A stretch of 64,000 nucleotides of DNA from Arcobacter sp. (GCA_020723085.1 DYJN01000003.1:1-64000), one strand, 5' to 3'; shown: positions 34,147 to 43,407, counted from the stretch's first letter. A program made the numbers and translations. Notes: a model not told the origin generated them from the sequence alone.

Positions 34147-35361
34147 CTACTGGCGTTCGCCGCCTGCAGCCGGGACGCGTTGCGGGAGGATCGAGAAGAA
34201 TTCGACGATCCGCTTCTTCTGGGGCGCCTGAGAGGATTCCTCGGTCTTGAGTCCGAGGATGGAGTCGGCCAGAGTCTGGAACTGCTTGCCCAGTTCGGAA
34301 GCTGGTTCGACGGCGCGCCCATCCTGAAGCGCGGCGTGGACGCCTTGGTAGTCGTTCTGGAACGTGAAGGCGATCGGCACGCCGAGCAGGCTCTCGATCT
34401 GCGAGGGTGTGACCAAGCTTTTCTTGTGATAGCGGTTCAGCAGCACCTGAACCCGGTCGGCGAGATCCAGGCGGTGCAGGAAGCCCAGCTTCTCCCGCGC
34501 CAGATGCAGCGACGGGATCTCCGGCGTGACGACCATGAAAATCTCCCTGGCTTCATGCATCACCTCGATGGAGTACTTCTCCAGGTTTCCGGAGATGTCG
34601 ACGCAGACGGTCTTGTAGTTGCGGCGGGCGAAGTCCAGGATGTGGCGGATCTGCTGGGCGTCGATGCGGAAGTCCGGATTGAGGCGGCCGCTGTGCACGA
34701 TCTCGATGCCGCCCTTTTTGCAGACGATCTGGTCCCAGATCGACTCGTCGAGCGAGTGGGCGTTCTCGGCGGCGTCCACCACGCAGTGCGTGTTCGTGAG
34801 CTTGAGCATGAACCCGATGATGCCGCTCGAAAGGTCCATGTCCAGCAGGAGCACTTCCCCCTTCTTGCGGCGCCCCAGAGCCACAGCCACGTTCATCGCC
34901 ACCGTCGACGTGCCCACGCCCTGTTTACTTGGCAGGAACGCATAGACGTGTTCCGTCACGTCCAGCAGGACCGGCGCGTCGCGCACGGCGGCGGCGATGC
35001 GGGAGGCCGCCTCGGCGAGTTCGCCGCGGTCGAAGGGCATGGCGAGGCATTCGCGGATCCCTGCTCTCATCGCTTCCAGCAGCGCTGCGGGGTCCAGTGT
35101 CCGGCTGAGCGCCGCCACCTGCACGCCAGGCGCCTGTGACTTGAGACCTTCCAGCAGTTCGAGCGCTTTCGGGAGGTCTTCAATACTGAGGAACACCACG
35201 TGCGGCACGCTGGACCGTACCATCCGCATCAGCTCCAGAAGATCCGGGTACCGGCGCATTTCCCGGATGATCTGGATTCCGGGGATCTCCGCGATGGCCT
35301 CGTCAAATCGTGCCCCGATCTCCGGATCCGGGCAAATGACTGCTCCCCTCAATGTCGCCAT
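34147..35361 (-). CDS. CpaE-like P-loop ATPase, copy 2
   Basis: The protein has 404 residues with the same two-domain layout as the gene at 30229-31380. The N-terminal receiver-like domain (1-125) has lost the phospho-acceptor Asp: the equivalent strand reads VVFLSIED at 55-62. The ATPase domain has P-loop SKQGVGTST (145-153), EVLLLDMDLSSGIIGF and YKTVCVDISG. The C-terminus ends in a basic and Gln-rich tail. GAGAGGAA lies before the ATG. As a CpaE/MinD relative it should act at the membrane surface in positioning an envelope machine; no pilus genes are nearby. It converges on cydB. Confidence 0.86.
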   Translation of the reverse strand: MATLRGAVICPDPEIGARFDEAIAEIPGIQIIREMRRYPDLLELMRMVRSSVPHVVFLSIEDLPKALELLEGLKSQAPGVQVAALSRTLDPAALLEAMRAGIRECLAMPFDRGELAEAASRIAAAVRDAPVLLDVTEHVYAFLPSKQGVGTSTVAMNVAVALGRRKKGEVLLLDMDLSSGIIGFMLKLTNTHCVVDAAENAHSLDESIWDQIVCKKGGIEIVHSGRLNPDFRIDAQQIRHILDFARRNYKTVCVDISGNLEKYSIEVMHEAREIFMVVTPEIPSLHLAREKLGFLHRLDLADRVQVLLNRYHKKSLVTPSQIESLLGVPIAFTFQNDYQGVHAALQDGRAVEPASELGKQFQTLADSILGLKTEESSQAPQKKRIVEFFSILPQRVPAAGGERQ

Positions 35362-35403
35362 AGCGCTGTGTTCCTCTCTATAAACTATCGGCAGATCGCG
35401 GCG

Positions 35404-35432
35404 ATTACAATCCGCCGATTTACCGAGTTCAA
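35404..35432 (-). promoter_or_regulatory. sigma-70-type promoter for cpaE-like copy 2
   Basis: On the minus strand, TTGAAC (35432-35427) and TGTAAT (35409-35404) are separated by exactly 17 nt. Transcription would begin near 35397, about 36 nt before the ATG at 35361. Each hexamer has one or two differences from the -35/-10 consensus. Confidence 0.5.
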
Positions 35433-35474
35433 GGCGATTCCCCTACGGGGCCGGTAAGGTGTTTGACTGGGGTG

Positions 35475-36158
35475 TCAGGTGCCCCGCCGGTTGCCGTAAA
35501 GGAATATGTGCAGGCGGGGGCTGTATCGCAAGCCTGTGCGCCGGCAGACTTCCGCCAGCCAGACGGACCGCTCCCGCAGCAGGTCCGGCTCGACGCCTTC
35601 CGGCATGAGCAGCACGCGCTCGGCGGGGGCGCCCAGTTCGCCGGCGAGCGCCAGAACTTCGGCGAGGTCCGCCTCTTCCCGGATGACGAACTTGATCTGG
35701 TATTCGTAGCGCGCCATCAACGCTCGGAGGACATCCAGCCGCAGCCGGGCGCGTTCGTGCATCTCCACCCACTTCCCGTCCTCGACGTCACGAGGCGTGG
35801 AGTTGGAGAGTTTCGGGCTGATGCTCATCAGGTGGCAGGCGACATTCTGGTCCACGGTGCCGGCGGTTTCGATCGTGATGTGCTTGCCGAGCGCCTCCAG
35901 GCGGTGCGTCAGCGGCGCCAGATCAGAGAAGATCATGGGCTCGCCGCCGGTGATCACCACATGGCGGAGCATGGAAGCCGCGGCGCGCCCGGCCAGTTTT
36001 TCCACCGTCCATTCTTCGCCTTCCGGCGCCCAGGAAGCATACGGGGTGTCGCACCAGGAGCACCGGAGATTGCAGCCCGAAGCGCGCAGAAAGAGCGACG
36101 GCACGCCCGCCAGCACGCCCTCGCCCTGGATGGACTCGAAGATCTCGCAGATTCTCAC
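35475..36158 (-). CDS. queE: 7-carboxy-7-deazaguanine synthase
   Basis: QueE is the radical-SAM enzyme that converts 6-carboxytetrahydropterin to 7-carboxy-7-deazaguanine in queuosine synthesis. The GTG at 36158 ([14 protein letters not shown]) starts the conserved N-terminus, giving 227 residues. The cluster motif [10 protein letters not shown] (CxxxCxxC) occurs near residue 28, GGEP near 70, and substrate-loop [10 protein letters not shown] near 115, all typical. The start overlaps the queC stop by 4 nt (GTGA). The next pathway enzyme, queC, is therefore co-translated, while queD lies about 14 kb away at 50394. Confidence 0.94.
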   Translation of the reverse strand: MRICEIFESIQGEGVLAGVPSLFLRASGCNLRCSWCDTPYASWAPEGEEWTVEKLAGRAAASMLRHVVITGGEPMIFSDLAPLTHRLEALGKHITIETAGTVDQNVACHLMSISPKLSNSTPRDVEDGKWVEMHERARLRLDVLRALMARYEYQIKFVIREEADLAEVLALAGELGAPAERVLLMPEGVEPDLLRERSVWLAEVCRRTGLRYSPRLHIFLYGNRRGT

Positions 36159-36850
36159 GGCGCGGGCTCTCCGGCGTAGCGCAGAGGATCGGGCACGCCA
36201 GCCTCGGCAAAGCCGGCCTTGCGCAGGAGGCACGAATCGCAGTGGCCGCAGGCCAAGCCGCCCACGGGATCGTAGCAGCTGTGCGTCAGAGAATAGTCCA
36301 CGCCCAGTTCGAGTCCGAGCCGGATGATCTCCGCCTTGCTCAGGCGGATCAGCGGCGTGTGGATCCGCAGTTGCCGGCGTCCTTCGATGCCGGCTTTGGT
36401 GGCGAGGTTCGCCATCTGCTCATAGGCGCGGATGAATTCCGGGCGGCAATCCGGGTAGCCGGAGTAATCGATGGCGTTCACGCCGATGTAGATGTCGGAC
36501 GAGCCCAGCACCTCCGCCCACGCCAAGGCGATGGAGAGGAAAACGGTATTGCGCGCCGGCACGTACGTAACAGGGATCTCGGAGGAGATGAGGGCCGGGT
36601 GGCGGTCCTTGGGGACCTCTATGTCGGCTGTCAGCGCTGAGCCGCCGAACGCCCGCAGGTCGATCCGGAACAGGCGGTGTTCAGCCGCGCCCAGTTGCCG
36701 GGCCACGCGCGCGGCGGCGTCGAGTTCCACGCGGTGCCGCTGCCCGTAATCGAACGTGAGGGCGTAAACCTGAAAACCATCGCGCTTGGCGCAAGCCAGG
36801 GCGGTGGCGGAATCCAGCCCGCCGCTCAGCAGACACACGGCCTTCATCAT
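36155..36850 (-). CDS. queC: 7-cyano-7-deazaguanine synthase
   Basis: QueC uses ATP and ammonia to turn 7-carboxy-7-deazaguanine into preQ0. From the ATG at 36850 the protein has 231 residues. The PP-loop SGGLDSAT lies at residues 9-16, and the zinc site at the C-terminus is formed by [20 protein letters not shown], whose Cys pattern is C...C..C..C. The block [18 protein letters not shown] is family-typical. The start overlaps the MFS stop (ATGA), and the stop overlaps queE, so MFS, queC and queE form a coupled operon. I saw no preQ1 riboswitch upstream of the MFS gene. Confidence 0.95.
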   Translation of the reverse strand: MMKAVCLLSGGLDSATALACAKRDGFQVYALTFDYGQRHRVELDAAARVARQLGAAEHRLFRIDLRAFGGSALTADIEVPKDRHPALISSEIPVTYVPARNTVFLSIALAWAEVLGSSDIYIGVNAIDYSGYPDCRPEFIRAYEQMANLATKAGIEGRRQLRIHTPLIRLSKAEIIRLGLELGVDYSLTHSCYDPVGGLACGHCDSCLLRKAGFAEAGVPDPLRYAGEPAP

Positions 36851-38043
36851 TCCGCCAGATCCTCGGGAAGCTGTCGAGACAGCCAGTAGCCCGCCACCGG
36901 GAAGACGAGCAACGCCATCAGCGCCGTGTGCAGGGAGGTATGGTCGGCCAGCCAGCCCGTCAGCGGGACAAACACCATCCCGGCGGCGCCCCAGGCGAAG
37001 CCCATCAACAGCGCCGAAACCGTGCCCGCCTGCGACGGGACCAGCCTCTGCGCCACGGTGACGTTGACCGGGATTGTAAACAGCAGTACAAGACCGCCGG
37101 CCACCAGGAAAGCCACACCCCAGGGTGAATCGGTCAGGAAAAATACGCTCATGAGCGGCGCCGACCACAGGAACGAATGCGCGATCACACGCTTGGGGCC
37201 GAGCAGGGCCGACAGGTGCCCGCCCGTGATCCCGCCCACCGCCCCGGCAGCCAGATAAGCGGTCAGGATGTAAGCCGCCTGATGCAGGCTGTAGCCGCGC
37301 TCGCGGCTCAGATAAAGAACAAGAAACTGCGCGAAGACCACCTGCACCGCGGAGCGGAAGAACACGCCGAAATACAGAATGGCCAGCGGCCGCCGGACGG
37401 CGCTCAGCGCCTGCCAGTCAAAGCTGCGGGCGCGGCGTTCAAAGTCCGCAGGCGGGCGCACCATCGCCAGGCAGGCGGCGGAAACCAATGCGCCGGGCAA
37501 GGCCGCCCACAGCAGCCGGCCGGGACCGAACCACGCGAGAAACTCCTTGAAAAAGACCGGCGCCGCCGCTATGCCCAGCGTGCCGGCGCTGATGAACACG
37601 GCCATCCATCGCGCCCGGTGGGAGGCCATGCCCGCCGCCGCCCAGGCAGACGCCTGCGGGTGGAAGGCGCTCACCCCGGCGCCCCCCAAGACCATCAGGC
37701 CGACCGCCCATCCGTAGCTTGGCGCCAGCGCGCCGGACAGGATGAAAAGGCCCGCCACCATAGGTCCGAGAGCGGAAAACAAGGGCGTGCGGTGCCGGTC
37801 GGACAGGAATCCGTAGAACGGCTGCGTGACCGAACTGCTGAACACCAGGATGCCGCCCAGCAGTCCGGCTTGCGCCAGTGTCAGCCCCAGCCGCCCAACG
37901 ATCATGGGCTGGAGGACGCCCAGGCTGCCGGAGTACAAATCAACGCAAAAATGTCCCAAGGACAGCAGGATGAGCGTCGCCGCGCCCGTCCGGAAACGCG
38001 CGGCGGCTTGGGTGGCGGGCAGTGCCGGGGCGGAAGCGCTCAT
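36847..38043 (-). CDS. MFS transporter, Fsr-like
   Basis: The ATG at 38043 is chosen as start; the frame remains open far upstream but runs through the divergent methyltransferase gene. The protein then has 398 residues with about twelve membrane helices. The opening [19 protein letters not shown] and the [17 protein letters not shown] loop fit the fosmidomycin-resistance (Fsr) group of drug efflux MFS proteins. It overlaps queC by 4 nt and is the first gene of the queuosine unit. A role in export of a deazapurine precursor is possible but equally it may be a fortuitous operon partner. Confidence 0.85.
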   Translation of the reverse strand: MSASAPALPATQAAARFRTGAATLILLSLGHFCVDLYSGSLGVLQPMIVGRLGLTLAQAGLLGGILVFSSSVTQPFYGFLSDRHRTPLFSALGPMVAGLFILSGALAPSYGWAVGLMVLGGAGVSAFHPQASAWAAAGMASHRARWMAVFISAGTLGIAAAPVFFKEFLAWFGPGRLLWAALPGALVSAACLAMVRPPADFERRARSFDWQALSAVRRPLAILYFGVFFRSAVQVVFAQFLVLYLSRERGYSLHQAAYILTAYLAAGAVGGITGGHLSALLGPKRVIAHSFLWSAPLMSVFFLTDSPWGVAFLVAGGLVLLFTIPVNVTVAQRLVPSQAGTVSALLMGFAWGAAGMVFVPLTGWLADHTSLHTALMALLVFPVAGYWLSRQLPEDLAE

Positions 38044-38106
38044 GGCGGGGATCACTTTCAGTATAGCGGCCGCCTCCGGCGCGCCTAGCTGTGCTAGCCT
38101 TCTGCC

Positions 38107-38667
38107 ATGACTCGCTCCATGTTTCTCCTCCTGGCTGGCGTGCTGTGCGTGCCTTGGCCTGTTTTGGCCCAATACGACGAATTCGGCGGCGATGTCCCGT
38201 ATGTGCCGACGCCCCCGCCCATCGTGGAAGCGATGCTGAAGCTCGGCAAGATCCAGTCCTCCGATTTCGTCATCGACCTCGGCTGCGGCGACGGGCGCAT
38301 CGTCGTCATGGCGGCCGAAAAGTTCGGGGCGCGCGGCATGGGCTTCGATCTCAACCCGCAGCGCATCGCTGAGGCAAAAGAAAACGCGAAGAAGGCCGGC
38401 GTCGAGGACAAGGTGGAGTTCGTCGAGAAGAACCTGTTCGACGCCGATGTCAGCAAGGCGACGCTCGTCACCTTGTATCTTCTTCCGGATGTCAATCTGC
38501 GGCTCCGCCCCAAGCTGCTCCGCGAACTCCGCGCCGGCGCCCGCATCGTCAGCCACAGCTTCGACATGGGCGACTGGAAGCCCGACAGGAAGATCGAAGT
38601 CAATGGCAAGACGCTCTATTTCTGGGAGGTGACTGGAAAGGCGAAGAAGGAGTTCGGCGAGCCATAG
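38107..38667 (+). CDS. SAM-dependent methyltransferase with signal peptide
   Basis: The protein has 186 residues with a strong N-terminal signal sequence (MFLLLAGVLCVPWPVLAQ, residues 5-22), after which the class I methyltransferase fold begins. Motif I is VIDLGCGDGRIV near 57-68, followed by GMGFDLNPQRIAEA (acidic loop binding SAM ribose) and the KVEFVEKNLFD strand. The fold looks intact, so it should bind SAM, yet a cleavable signal would place it where SAM is not normally found. It diverges from the MFS/queC/queE operon, 63 bp apart. The substrate is unknown; the later strand VTLYLLPDVNLRLRPKLL is family-typical. Confidence 0.85.
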   Translation: MTRSMFLLLAGVLCVPWPVLAQYDEFGGDVPYVPTPPPIVEAMLKLGKIQSSDFVIDLGCGDGRIVVMAAEKFGARGMGFDLNPQRIAEAKENAKKAGVEDKVEFVEKNLFDADVSKATLVTLYLLPDVNLRLRPKLLRELRAGARIVSHSFDMGDWKPDRKIEVNGKTLYFWEVTGKAKKEFGEP

Positions 38668-39071
38668 GCGTGGATCGGACGGGACGGCGCGGGGATCTTG
38701 CGCAAGACGCCCGGCGGCAGTCATCCGTGGGGATGCGGTTCTTGCCACGGGCGGCCAAAATCCGGCCGGATGCTTCACCCTCCCGGATCCGCCGCTTCTT
38801 CCGACTTTCGATGGCCGCGGGGAAGGCGGCGCGGTCCGCTTGCGCATGCAGCGCCAGGGCGCAGCCTGAGGGAGCCCGCCCCGTCTCATGGATGCCGGAT
38901 GCAAACAGAGGCGGAACGCGAAGCGGAAAGGAACGAGTTCTCCGCCGCTTGCGGGGCGGACAAACCGCTCGGAGCAGGGGCCGGGCCGGGACTCCATGCG
39001 GCCGGAGCGCGGCGGCGCCCGTCACGCCTTTCCAGAGCTCCGCATCCCGATTGCTAGAATAATAAGCGCCT
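38668..39071. other. Intergenic region, no gene recognised
   Basis: About 400 bp between the methyltransferase and the NfnB-like gene. Open frames occur on both strands, including one on the minus strand that continues into the next gene, but their translations are Arg/Pro-rich without any family motif. No clear promoter, terminator or RNA structure was recognised. It presumably contains the promoter of the NfnB/NfnA-type pair. Confidence 0.5.
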
Positions 39072-40508
39072 ATGGCCCCGCAGCCCCCCAAGTACAAGCC
39101 CAACCCCAAACTGCCCCGGCAGGCGCTGCCTCTGCTGGATCCCAACATACGGCGGCGGTCTGCCGGCGAAGTGGCCCTTGGATTCACGGAAGCACAGGCG
39201 CAAGCGGAGGCGATGCGCTGCCTGCAGTGCCAGAAGCCCCTTTGCGTGGAGGCATGCCCCTTGCACATCGACATCAAGCGGTTCATCCTCCGCGTCGCCC
39301 AGGGCGACTGGCAGGGGGCGCATGATGTGATCAGCGAGCAGAGTCCGTTTCCAGGCGTCTGTGGCCGCGTCTGCCAGCATGAGTTGTTCTGCGAAAACGC
39401 CTGCGTCGTGGGCAAGAAGTGGGACCCTGTGGCGATCGGATCGCTGGAGCGCTTCGCCGCCGACCACGCGCGTCTGCGCATGAAGGAGCTGGCGGACAGC
39501 TATCCCAAACCCACGGGAAAGAAGGTGGCGCTGGTGGGCAGCGGGCCAGCCTCGCTGATCGCCGCCTACGACCTGGTCCGGCTCAACTACCGCGTGACGG
39601 TGTTCGAGGCGCTGCATCAGTTGGGAGGCGTCATGGCTTACGGCATTCCCAATTTCCGCCTCCCCCGGGAGATCCTGCACGAGGAGATTGCGCGCCTGCA
39701 GAACATGGGTGTCGAATTCGTCCCCGACTTCATCGTGGGCAAGACAGCCACGCTGGAAGACCTGTTCGAAGAAGGCTTCGAAGCGGTCTTCATCGGCACG
39801 GGCGCCGGACTGCCGCACCTCATGGGCATCCCCGGCGAGAATCTGATCGGCGTCTATACGGCCAACGAATTTCTCACGCGCGTCAACCTGATGGATGCCT
39901 ACAAGTTTCCGGAGTCGCCGACGCCGGTGCGGGTTGGACGGCACACCATCGTGGTGGGCGGGGGCAATTCCGCCATGGACGCCGCGCGGTGGGCTGTCCG
40001 GCTCGGCAGCGAGGTCACGATCCTCTACCGGCGCGGCCGCGCCGAACTGAAAGCGCGGCTCGAAGAGATCGACCACGCCGAGGAAGAAGGTGTGCGGTTT
40101 GAGTTCCTGGCTGCGCCTGTCGCGCTCTACGGCGACGAAAAAGGCTATGTCCGGGAAATGGAGTGCATTCGCATGGAGCTGGGCGAGCCGGATGAAAGCG
40201 GGCGCCGCGCGCCGGTTCCGGTGCCCGGCTCGGAGTTCCGCATTCCCGCCGAAACCGTGATTGCCGCCATCGGGCAGGCGCCGAACCCGACGCTGCAGAG
40301 GTCCACCCCGCAATTGGTGACCAAGCGGGGCAAGATCCTGATCAACGAATGGGGCGAGACGTCGATGCCGCGCGTTTTCGCCGGAGGCGACGTCGTGCGC
40401 GGCGGCTCCACCGTGATTCTGGCGATGAAAGACGGACGCGCCGCCGCGCGCGCCATTCATGCAGCGCTCAGCGGGGAGCGCCAGCCGCAGGAGGAGGTGA
40501 AGGCATGA
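39072..40508 (+). CDS. NfnB/GltD-like NADPH-dependent flavin oxidoreductase
   Basis: The protein has 478 residues. The N-terminal dihydropyrimidine-dehydrogenase-like Fe-S domain holds CLQCQKPLCVEACP (near 53-66) and CGRVCQHELFCENAC (near 97-111). Two nucleotide-binding folds follow: FAD at VALVGSGPASLIAA near 155, and NADPH at HTIVVGGGNSAMDAARWA near 295, with FAGGDVVRGGSTVILAMKDGR closing the FAD site, best seen as AGGDVVRG. This is the layout of NfnB (NfnL), which bifurcates electrons between NADPH, ferredoxin and NADH, and of GltD/SudA. The next gene is the NfnA-like partner, overlapping by 4 nt, so Nfn transhydrogenase is the best reading. Confidence 0.9.
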   Translation: MAPQPPKYKPNPKLPRQALPLLDPNIRRRSAGEVALGFTEAQAQAEAMRCLQCQKPLCVEACPLHIDIKRFILRVAQGDWQGAHDVISEQSPFPGVCGRVCQHELFCENACVVGKKWDPVAIGSLERFAADHARLRMKELADSYPKPTGKKVALVGSGPASLIAAYDLVRLNYRVTVFEALHQLGGVMAYGIPNFRLPREILHEEIARLQNMGVEFVPDFIVGKTATLEDLFEEGFEAVFIGTGAGLPHLMGIPGENLIGVYTANEFLTRVNLMDAYKFPESPTPVRVGRHTIVVGGGNSAMDAARWAVRLGSEVTILYRRGRAELKARLEEIDHAEEEGVRFEFLAAPVALYGDEKGYVREMECIRMELGEPDESGRRAPVPVPGSEFRIPAETVIAAIGQAPNPTLQRSTPQLVTKRGKILINEWGETSMPRVFAGGDVVRGGSTVILAMKDGRAAARAIHAALSGERQPQEEVKA

Positions 40509-41338
40509 GCGCCCGCATTCTGAACAAGCGTCAGCTCGCACCGGAGGTCACGCTTCTGGAAGTGGAGGCGCCCCGCATCCACAAGCGCTGGCGCGCGGGG
40601 CAGTTCATCATCATCCGGCCGCTCGAGCACAGCGAACGCATTCCGCTCACCATCGTCGATTCCAACGCCGGCCGGCAGTCGATCACCACGGTGATCCAGG
40701 CTGTCGGAAAGACGACGCGGGAGGCGGTCGCCCTCGAACCCGGCGAGTCTCTCTGCGACCTGGTGGGGCCGCTCGGCGAGCCGGCTGAGATCTGCGCGGG
40801 CGAACGCGTGCTGTGCATGGCCGGGGGCGTCGGCGTGGCTGAGCTGCTCCCGGTGGCCCGCGCTTACAAGGAGGCCGGCAATACCGTGGTGGCGCTGTGC
40901 GGCGCGCGGTCGGACTCTTACCGGATTCTCGATGAGGAGCTGCGCGCCTGCTGCGACGAGCTGCACTGGGCCACCGATGATGGCACCTACGGCTTCCACG
41001 GCAACGTCGTGCAACTGTTGCTGAGCCTGGCCGGGCCGGGTTCGTTTGCCGAAGGGCATGTCATCGGCCCGATTCCCATGATGAAAGCCGCCGCCGAGGC
41101 GACGCGCGGCTGGGGACTCAAGCTCCATGCGAGCCTGAACCCGATCATGATCGATGGCACCGGCATGTGCGGCGGCTGCCGCGTCACCGTGGGCGGGCAA
41201 GTGCGCTTCGCCTGTGTCGACGGGCCCTGTTTCGATGCCCACAAGGTGGATTTTGACGAGATGACGCGCCGCACGCGCGCCTACCGCGACCTCGAGCAGA
41301 TCGCGCTGCAGCACGACTGCCGCATCGGCCTGCGCTGA
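40505..41338 (+). CDS. NfnA-like sulfide dehydrogenase/PyrK-type flavoprotein
   Basis: The protein has 277 residues of ferredoxin-NAD reductase fold. The N-terminal FAD domain includes FIIIRPLEHSERIPLTI (RIPLTI contacts flavin). The NAD domain has MAGGVGVAELLPVARAY near 105. The [2Fe-2S] motif near 218-240 includes GTGMCGGCRVTV and FACVDGPCFDAH. Members are labelled sulfide/dihydroorotate dehydrogenase-like or NfnA (NfnS). Immediately following the NfnB-like gene with an ATGA overlap, it likely forms the two-subunit complex. The order NfnB then NfnA is the reverse of many bacteria. Confidence 0.9.
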   Translation: MSARILNKRQLAPEVTLLEVEAPRIHKRWRAGQFIIIRPLEHSERIPLTIVDSNAGRQSITTVIQAVGKTTREAVALEPGESLCDLVGPLGEPAEICAGERVLCMAGGVGVAELLPVARAYKEAGNTVVALCGARSDSYRILDEELRACCDELHWATDDGTYGFHGNVVQLLLSLAGPGSFAEGHVIGPIPMMKAAAEATRGWGLKLHASLNPIMIDGTGMCGGCRVTVGGQVRFACVDGPCFDAHKVDFDEMTRRTRAYRDLEQIALQHDCRIGLR

Positions 41339-41404
41339 CGCCGGGCGCCTGACAGGGGATCCTTCGCGCGGGAATCCTTCGCGCCGGAACGGTTCGGGGC
41401 CGGC

Positions 41405-42727
41405 TCAGGACAGCGCCGCTTCGATGGCGGCGGCGATGCGGTGCGCACGGAATTCCACCCGCTCCGCGTCCGGGCCTTCCACCATGATGCGGGCCAGCGG
41501 CTCGGTTCCCGAAAAGCGCACCAGGACGCGGCCGGCAGGGCCGAACTCCTGTTCCGTCTCGCGGATCTCGTGCTGGACAGAAGCGAGCTGCTCCAGCGGT
41601 TTCTTCTCACGGAAGCGGACGTTGACGAGACGTTGCGGATACGCGAGGAAATCGCGCGTGAGATCATCCAGCGTGGCGCCGCCGGCGCGGGCGATGGATG
41701 CGGCCCGCAGCGCTGTCAGCATGCCGTCGCCCGCGGCGGACCAGTCGAGGAAGATCACGTGGCCGCTCTGCTCGCCGCCGAGCGGGAGATCCTGCCGCAG
41801 CATCTCCTCCAGCACGTACCGGTCGCCCACGGACGTGCGGATGAGGCCGATCCCCTCGGCCGCCAGAGCCCTTTCCAGGCCGAGATTCGACATCACCGTG
41901 GCGACGACCGCGCGGGGGCGCATGTTCCGTCCGGCGAGCAGCAGGATGTGGTCGCCGTCCAGTACCCTGCCTGAACGGCTGATCAGAATGCAGCGGTCGG
42001 CGTCGCCATCGAAGGCCGCCCCGAAATCAGCCTTCTCGGCGAGAACCCGCTGGCGCAAGGATCCGACATGCAACGCCCCGCAGCCATCATTGATGTTGCG
42101 GCCGTCCGGTTCGCAGGCTGTCTCCACGACACGCGCTCCCAGCCTCCGGAACAGGGCCGGAGCGAGGCGGAAGGCGGCGCCATTGGCGCAGTCGAGAACA
42201 ACGGTCAATCCGTTCAGTCCATCCGGTGCGGCTGAGGCGAGGAAATCCAGATACCCGGTTGCGATGTGATCGTCGCCGGTCAGGAATTCCGCCGCGGGCA
42301 GGCTCCGCGCGCCCTCCAGGATCTGGAAGATCCGGCTTTCCATGCGCAGCTCCTCTGCGTCCGGCAGCTTCAGCCCATCGTGCGCGAATGCCTTCAGTCC
42401 GTTGTCGTGGTAAGGGTTGTGCGAGGCCGAGATCATCAGCCCGGCCGAGAAAGGGCCGGTCTTCGTCAGGTAGGCCACCGCGGGTGTCGTGACGACCCCT
42501 GCCGAGAGCGGCTCGGCGCCGGCCAGGCGCAGGCCCGCGGCTGCACAGGCCGCCAGCTCTGGACCCGACTCGCGCGTGTCCATCCCGATGAGCACGCGCC
42601 GCGAGCCGTGGCGGAGCGCCCACTCTCCCAGAGCCACGCCAAACGCGCAGACCGTCTGCGCGTCCAACGGCGGCCGGCCCGCCACGCCGCGGATTCCGTC
42701 AGTTCCAAACAGCCGCTTTTCGCTCAA
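41405..42727 (-). CDS. glmM: phosphoglucosamine mutase
   Basis: GlmM interconverts glucosamine 6-phosphate and 1-phosphate for cell-wall UDP-GlcNAc. The start is a TTG at 42727 with AAGGAG 5 nt ahead, overlapping the cdaR stop (TTGA). This gives 440 residues and the conserved beginning SEKRLFGTDGIRGVAG. The phosphoserine motif is ISASHNPYHDNGLKAF (near 98-113), metal loop DGDADR (near 235), and sugar-binding GGEQSGH (near 320). The C-terminal RFSGTEPLARIMVEG binds the phosphate. It is the third gene of cdaA-cdaR-glmM, a synteny well known in Gram-positive bacteria. Confidence 0.95.
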   Translation of the reverse strand: MSEKRLFGTDGIRGVAGRPPLDAQTVCAFGVALGEWALRHGSRRVLIGMDTRESGPELAACAAAGLRLAGAEPLSAGVVTTPAVAYLTKTGPFSAGLMISASHNPYHDNGLKAFAHDGLKLPDAEELRMESRIFQILEGARSLPAAEFLTGDDHIATGYLDFLASAAPDGLNGLTVVLDCANGAAFRLAPALFRRLGARVVETACEPDGRNINDGCGALHVGSLRQRVLAEKADFGAAFDGDADRCILISRSGRVLDGDHILLLAGRNMRPRAVVATVMSNLGLERALAAEGIGLIRTSVGDRYVLEEMLRQDLPLGGEQSGHVIFLDWSAAGDGMLTALRAASIARAGGATLDDLTRDFLAYPQRLVNVRFREKKPLEQLASVQHEIRETEQEFGPAGRVLVRFSGTEPLARIMVEGPDAERVEFRAHRIAAAIEAALS

Positions 42728-43407
42728 CGCTTCTCCTTTCTCTTCGGCTGTTTCCGCGCCTCCGGCGCCGGGCTGAGCGTGCAACGGACCTTGACTTGCG
42801 GCGAAGCAAGGAAATGCAAATGGGGATCGCCCGCAAATGCCGTTGTAAGTATTTCCTGCCCGCCCCCATGCGCTTTCAGATCGATCGGATCCGTGCGCAC
42901 GGATCCGATCGAGCCCAGGCGGCTGGCTGGACCGGACAGCGGCAGTCTCGGCGGAGTGGCGGACCAGGATTCCACGCGGTAGCCGTACGGCACATTCTCG
43001 AACACCGGGATTACGAGCACATCCTTGACCTCGCGCCGTTCCGTCCGGATCTGAACCTGCGAGGGGAAGGCGCGTTCCAGCACCACGCCGGCCGGCAGGT
43101 CCACGTCGGCCCGCTGAATGGTAAATGTGGTGACGCCTTCGCGCCGTACGCGGCTGAGATCCAGCACGACAGGCGCCGGAGAATTCGAAATGCGGCTCAG
43201 CAGGGGCGACGGTCCGCGGACGATCAGCCGGACTTCCTCCACGAGGTTTGAACCAAGCTCGAGATGCGTGGGGATGTTGCGGTATTGCACCGGCACGGTG
43301 ATCGCCGTGGTCAGTTCGTGGGCGCCGCTGATCAGGAACCATAGCGTGGTAGCGACAGCCAGGGAGAACAGCTTCAGCCCCAGATGTTGCGTGAAAAAAC
43401 GCTTCAT
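42724..43407 (-). CDS. cdaR: CdaR-like YbbR-domain protein
   Basis: CdaR modulates the membrane diadenylate cyclase CdaA. The protein has 227 residues: one N-terminal helix (GLKLFSLAVATTLWFLISG, residues 10-28) anchors it, and the extracytoplasmic part contains YbbR repeats (TVPVQYRNIPTHLEL, and IPVFENVPYGYRVESWS with IGSVRTDPIDLKAHGG). It is short, with about two YbbR repeats where Firmicute CdaR has three or four. The C-terminus is basic. Both ends overlap neighbours by 4 nt. A 32-bp perfect DNA palindrome lies in its coding region at 42881-42912. Confidence 0.88.
   Translation of the reverse strand: MKRFFTQHLGLKLFSLAVATTLWFLISGAHELTTAITVPVQYRNIPTHLELGSNLVEEVRLIVRGPSPLLSRISNSPAPVVLDLSRVRREGVTTFTIQRADVDLPAGVVLERAFPSQVQIRTERREVKDVLVIPVFENVPYGYRVESWSATPPRLPLSGPASRLGSIGSVRTDPIDLKAHGGGQEILTTAFAGDPHLHFLASPQVKVRCTLSPAPEARKQPKRKEKR
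42881..42912. repeat. 32-bp perfect palindrome inside cdaR
   Basis: The 32 bases read identically on both strands, centred between 42896 and 42897, and include two GGATCC hexamers (42887-42892 and 42901-42906) and a central TGCGCA. It encodes the conserved YbbR segment around SIGSVRTDPID, which also appears in the plus-strand translation. Codon constraint may explain part of it; a protein-binding site or recombination remnant may explain the rest. Confidence 0.75.

Noticed and set aside
38044-38106. preQ1 riboswitch ahead of the MFS-queC-queE operon
   Set aside because: The gap is only 63 bp and lacks the C-rich pseudoknot pattern of preQ1 aptamers.
38600-39481. Minus-strand open frame across the gap before the NfnB-like gene
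   Set aside because: It overlaps both neighbouring genes, is Arg/Ser/Pro-rich and has no recognisable motif.
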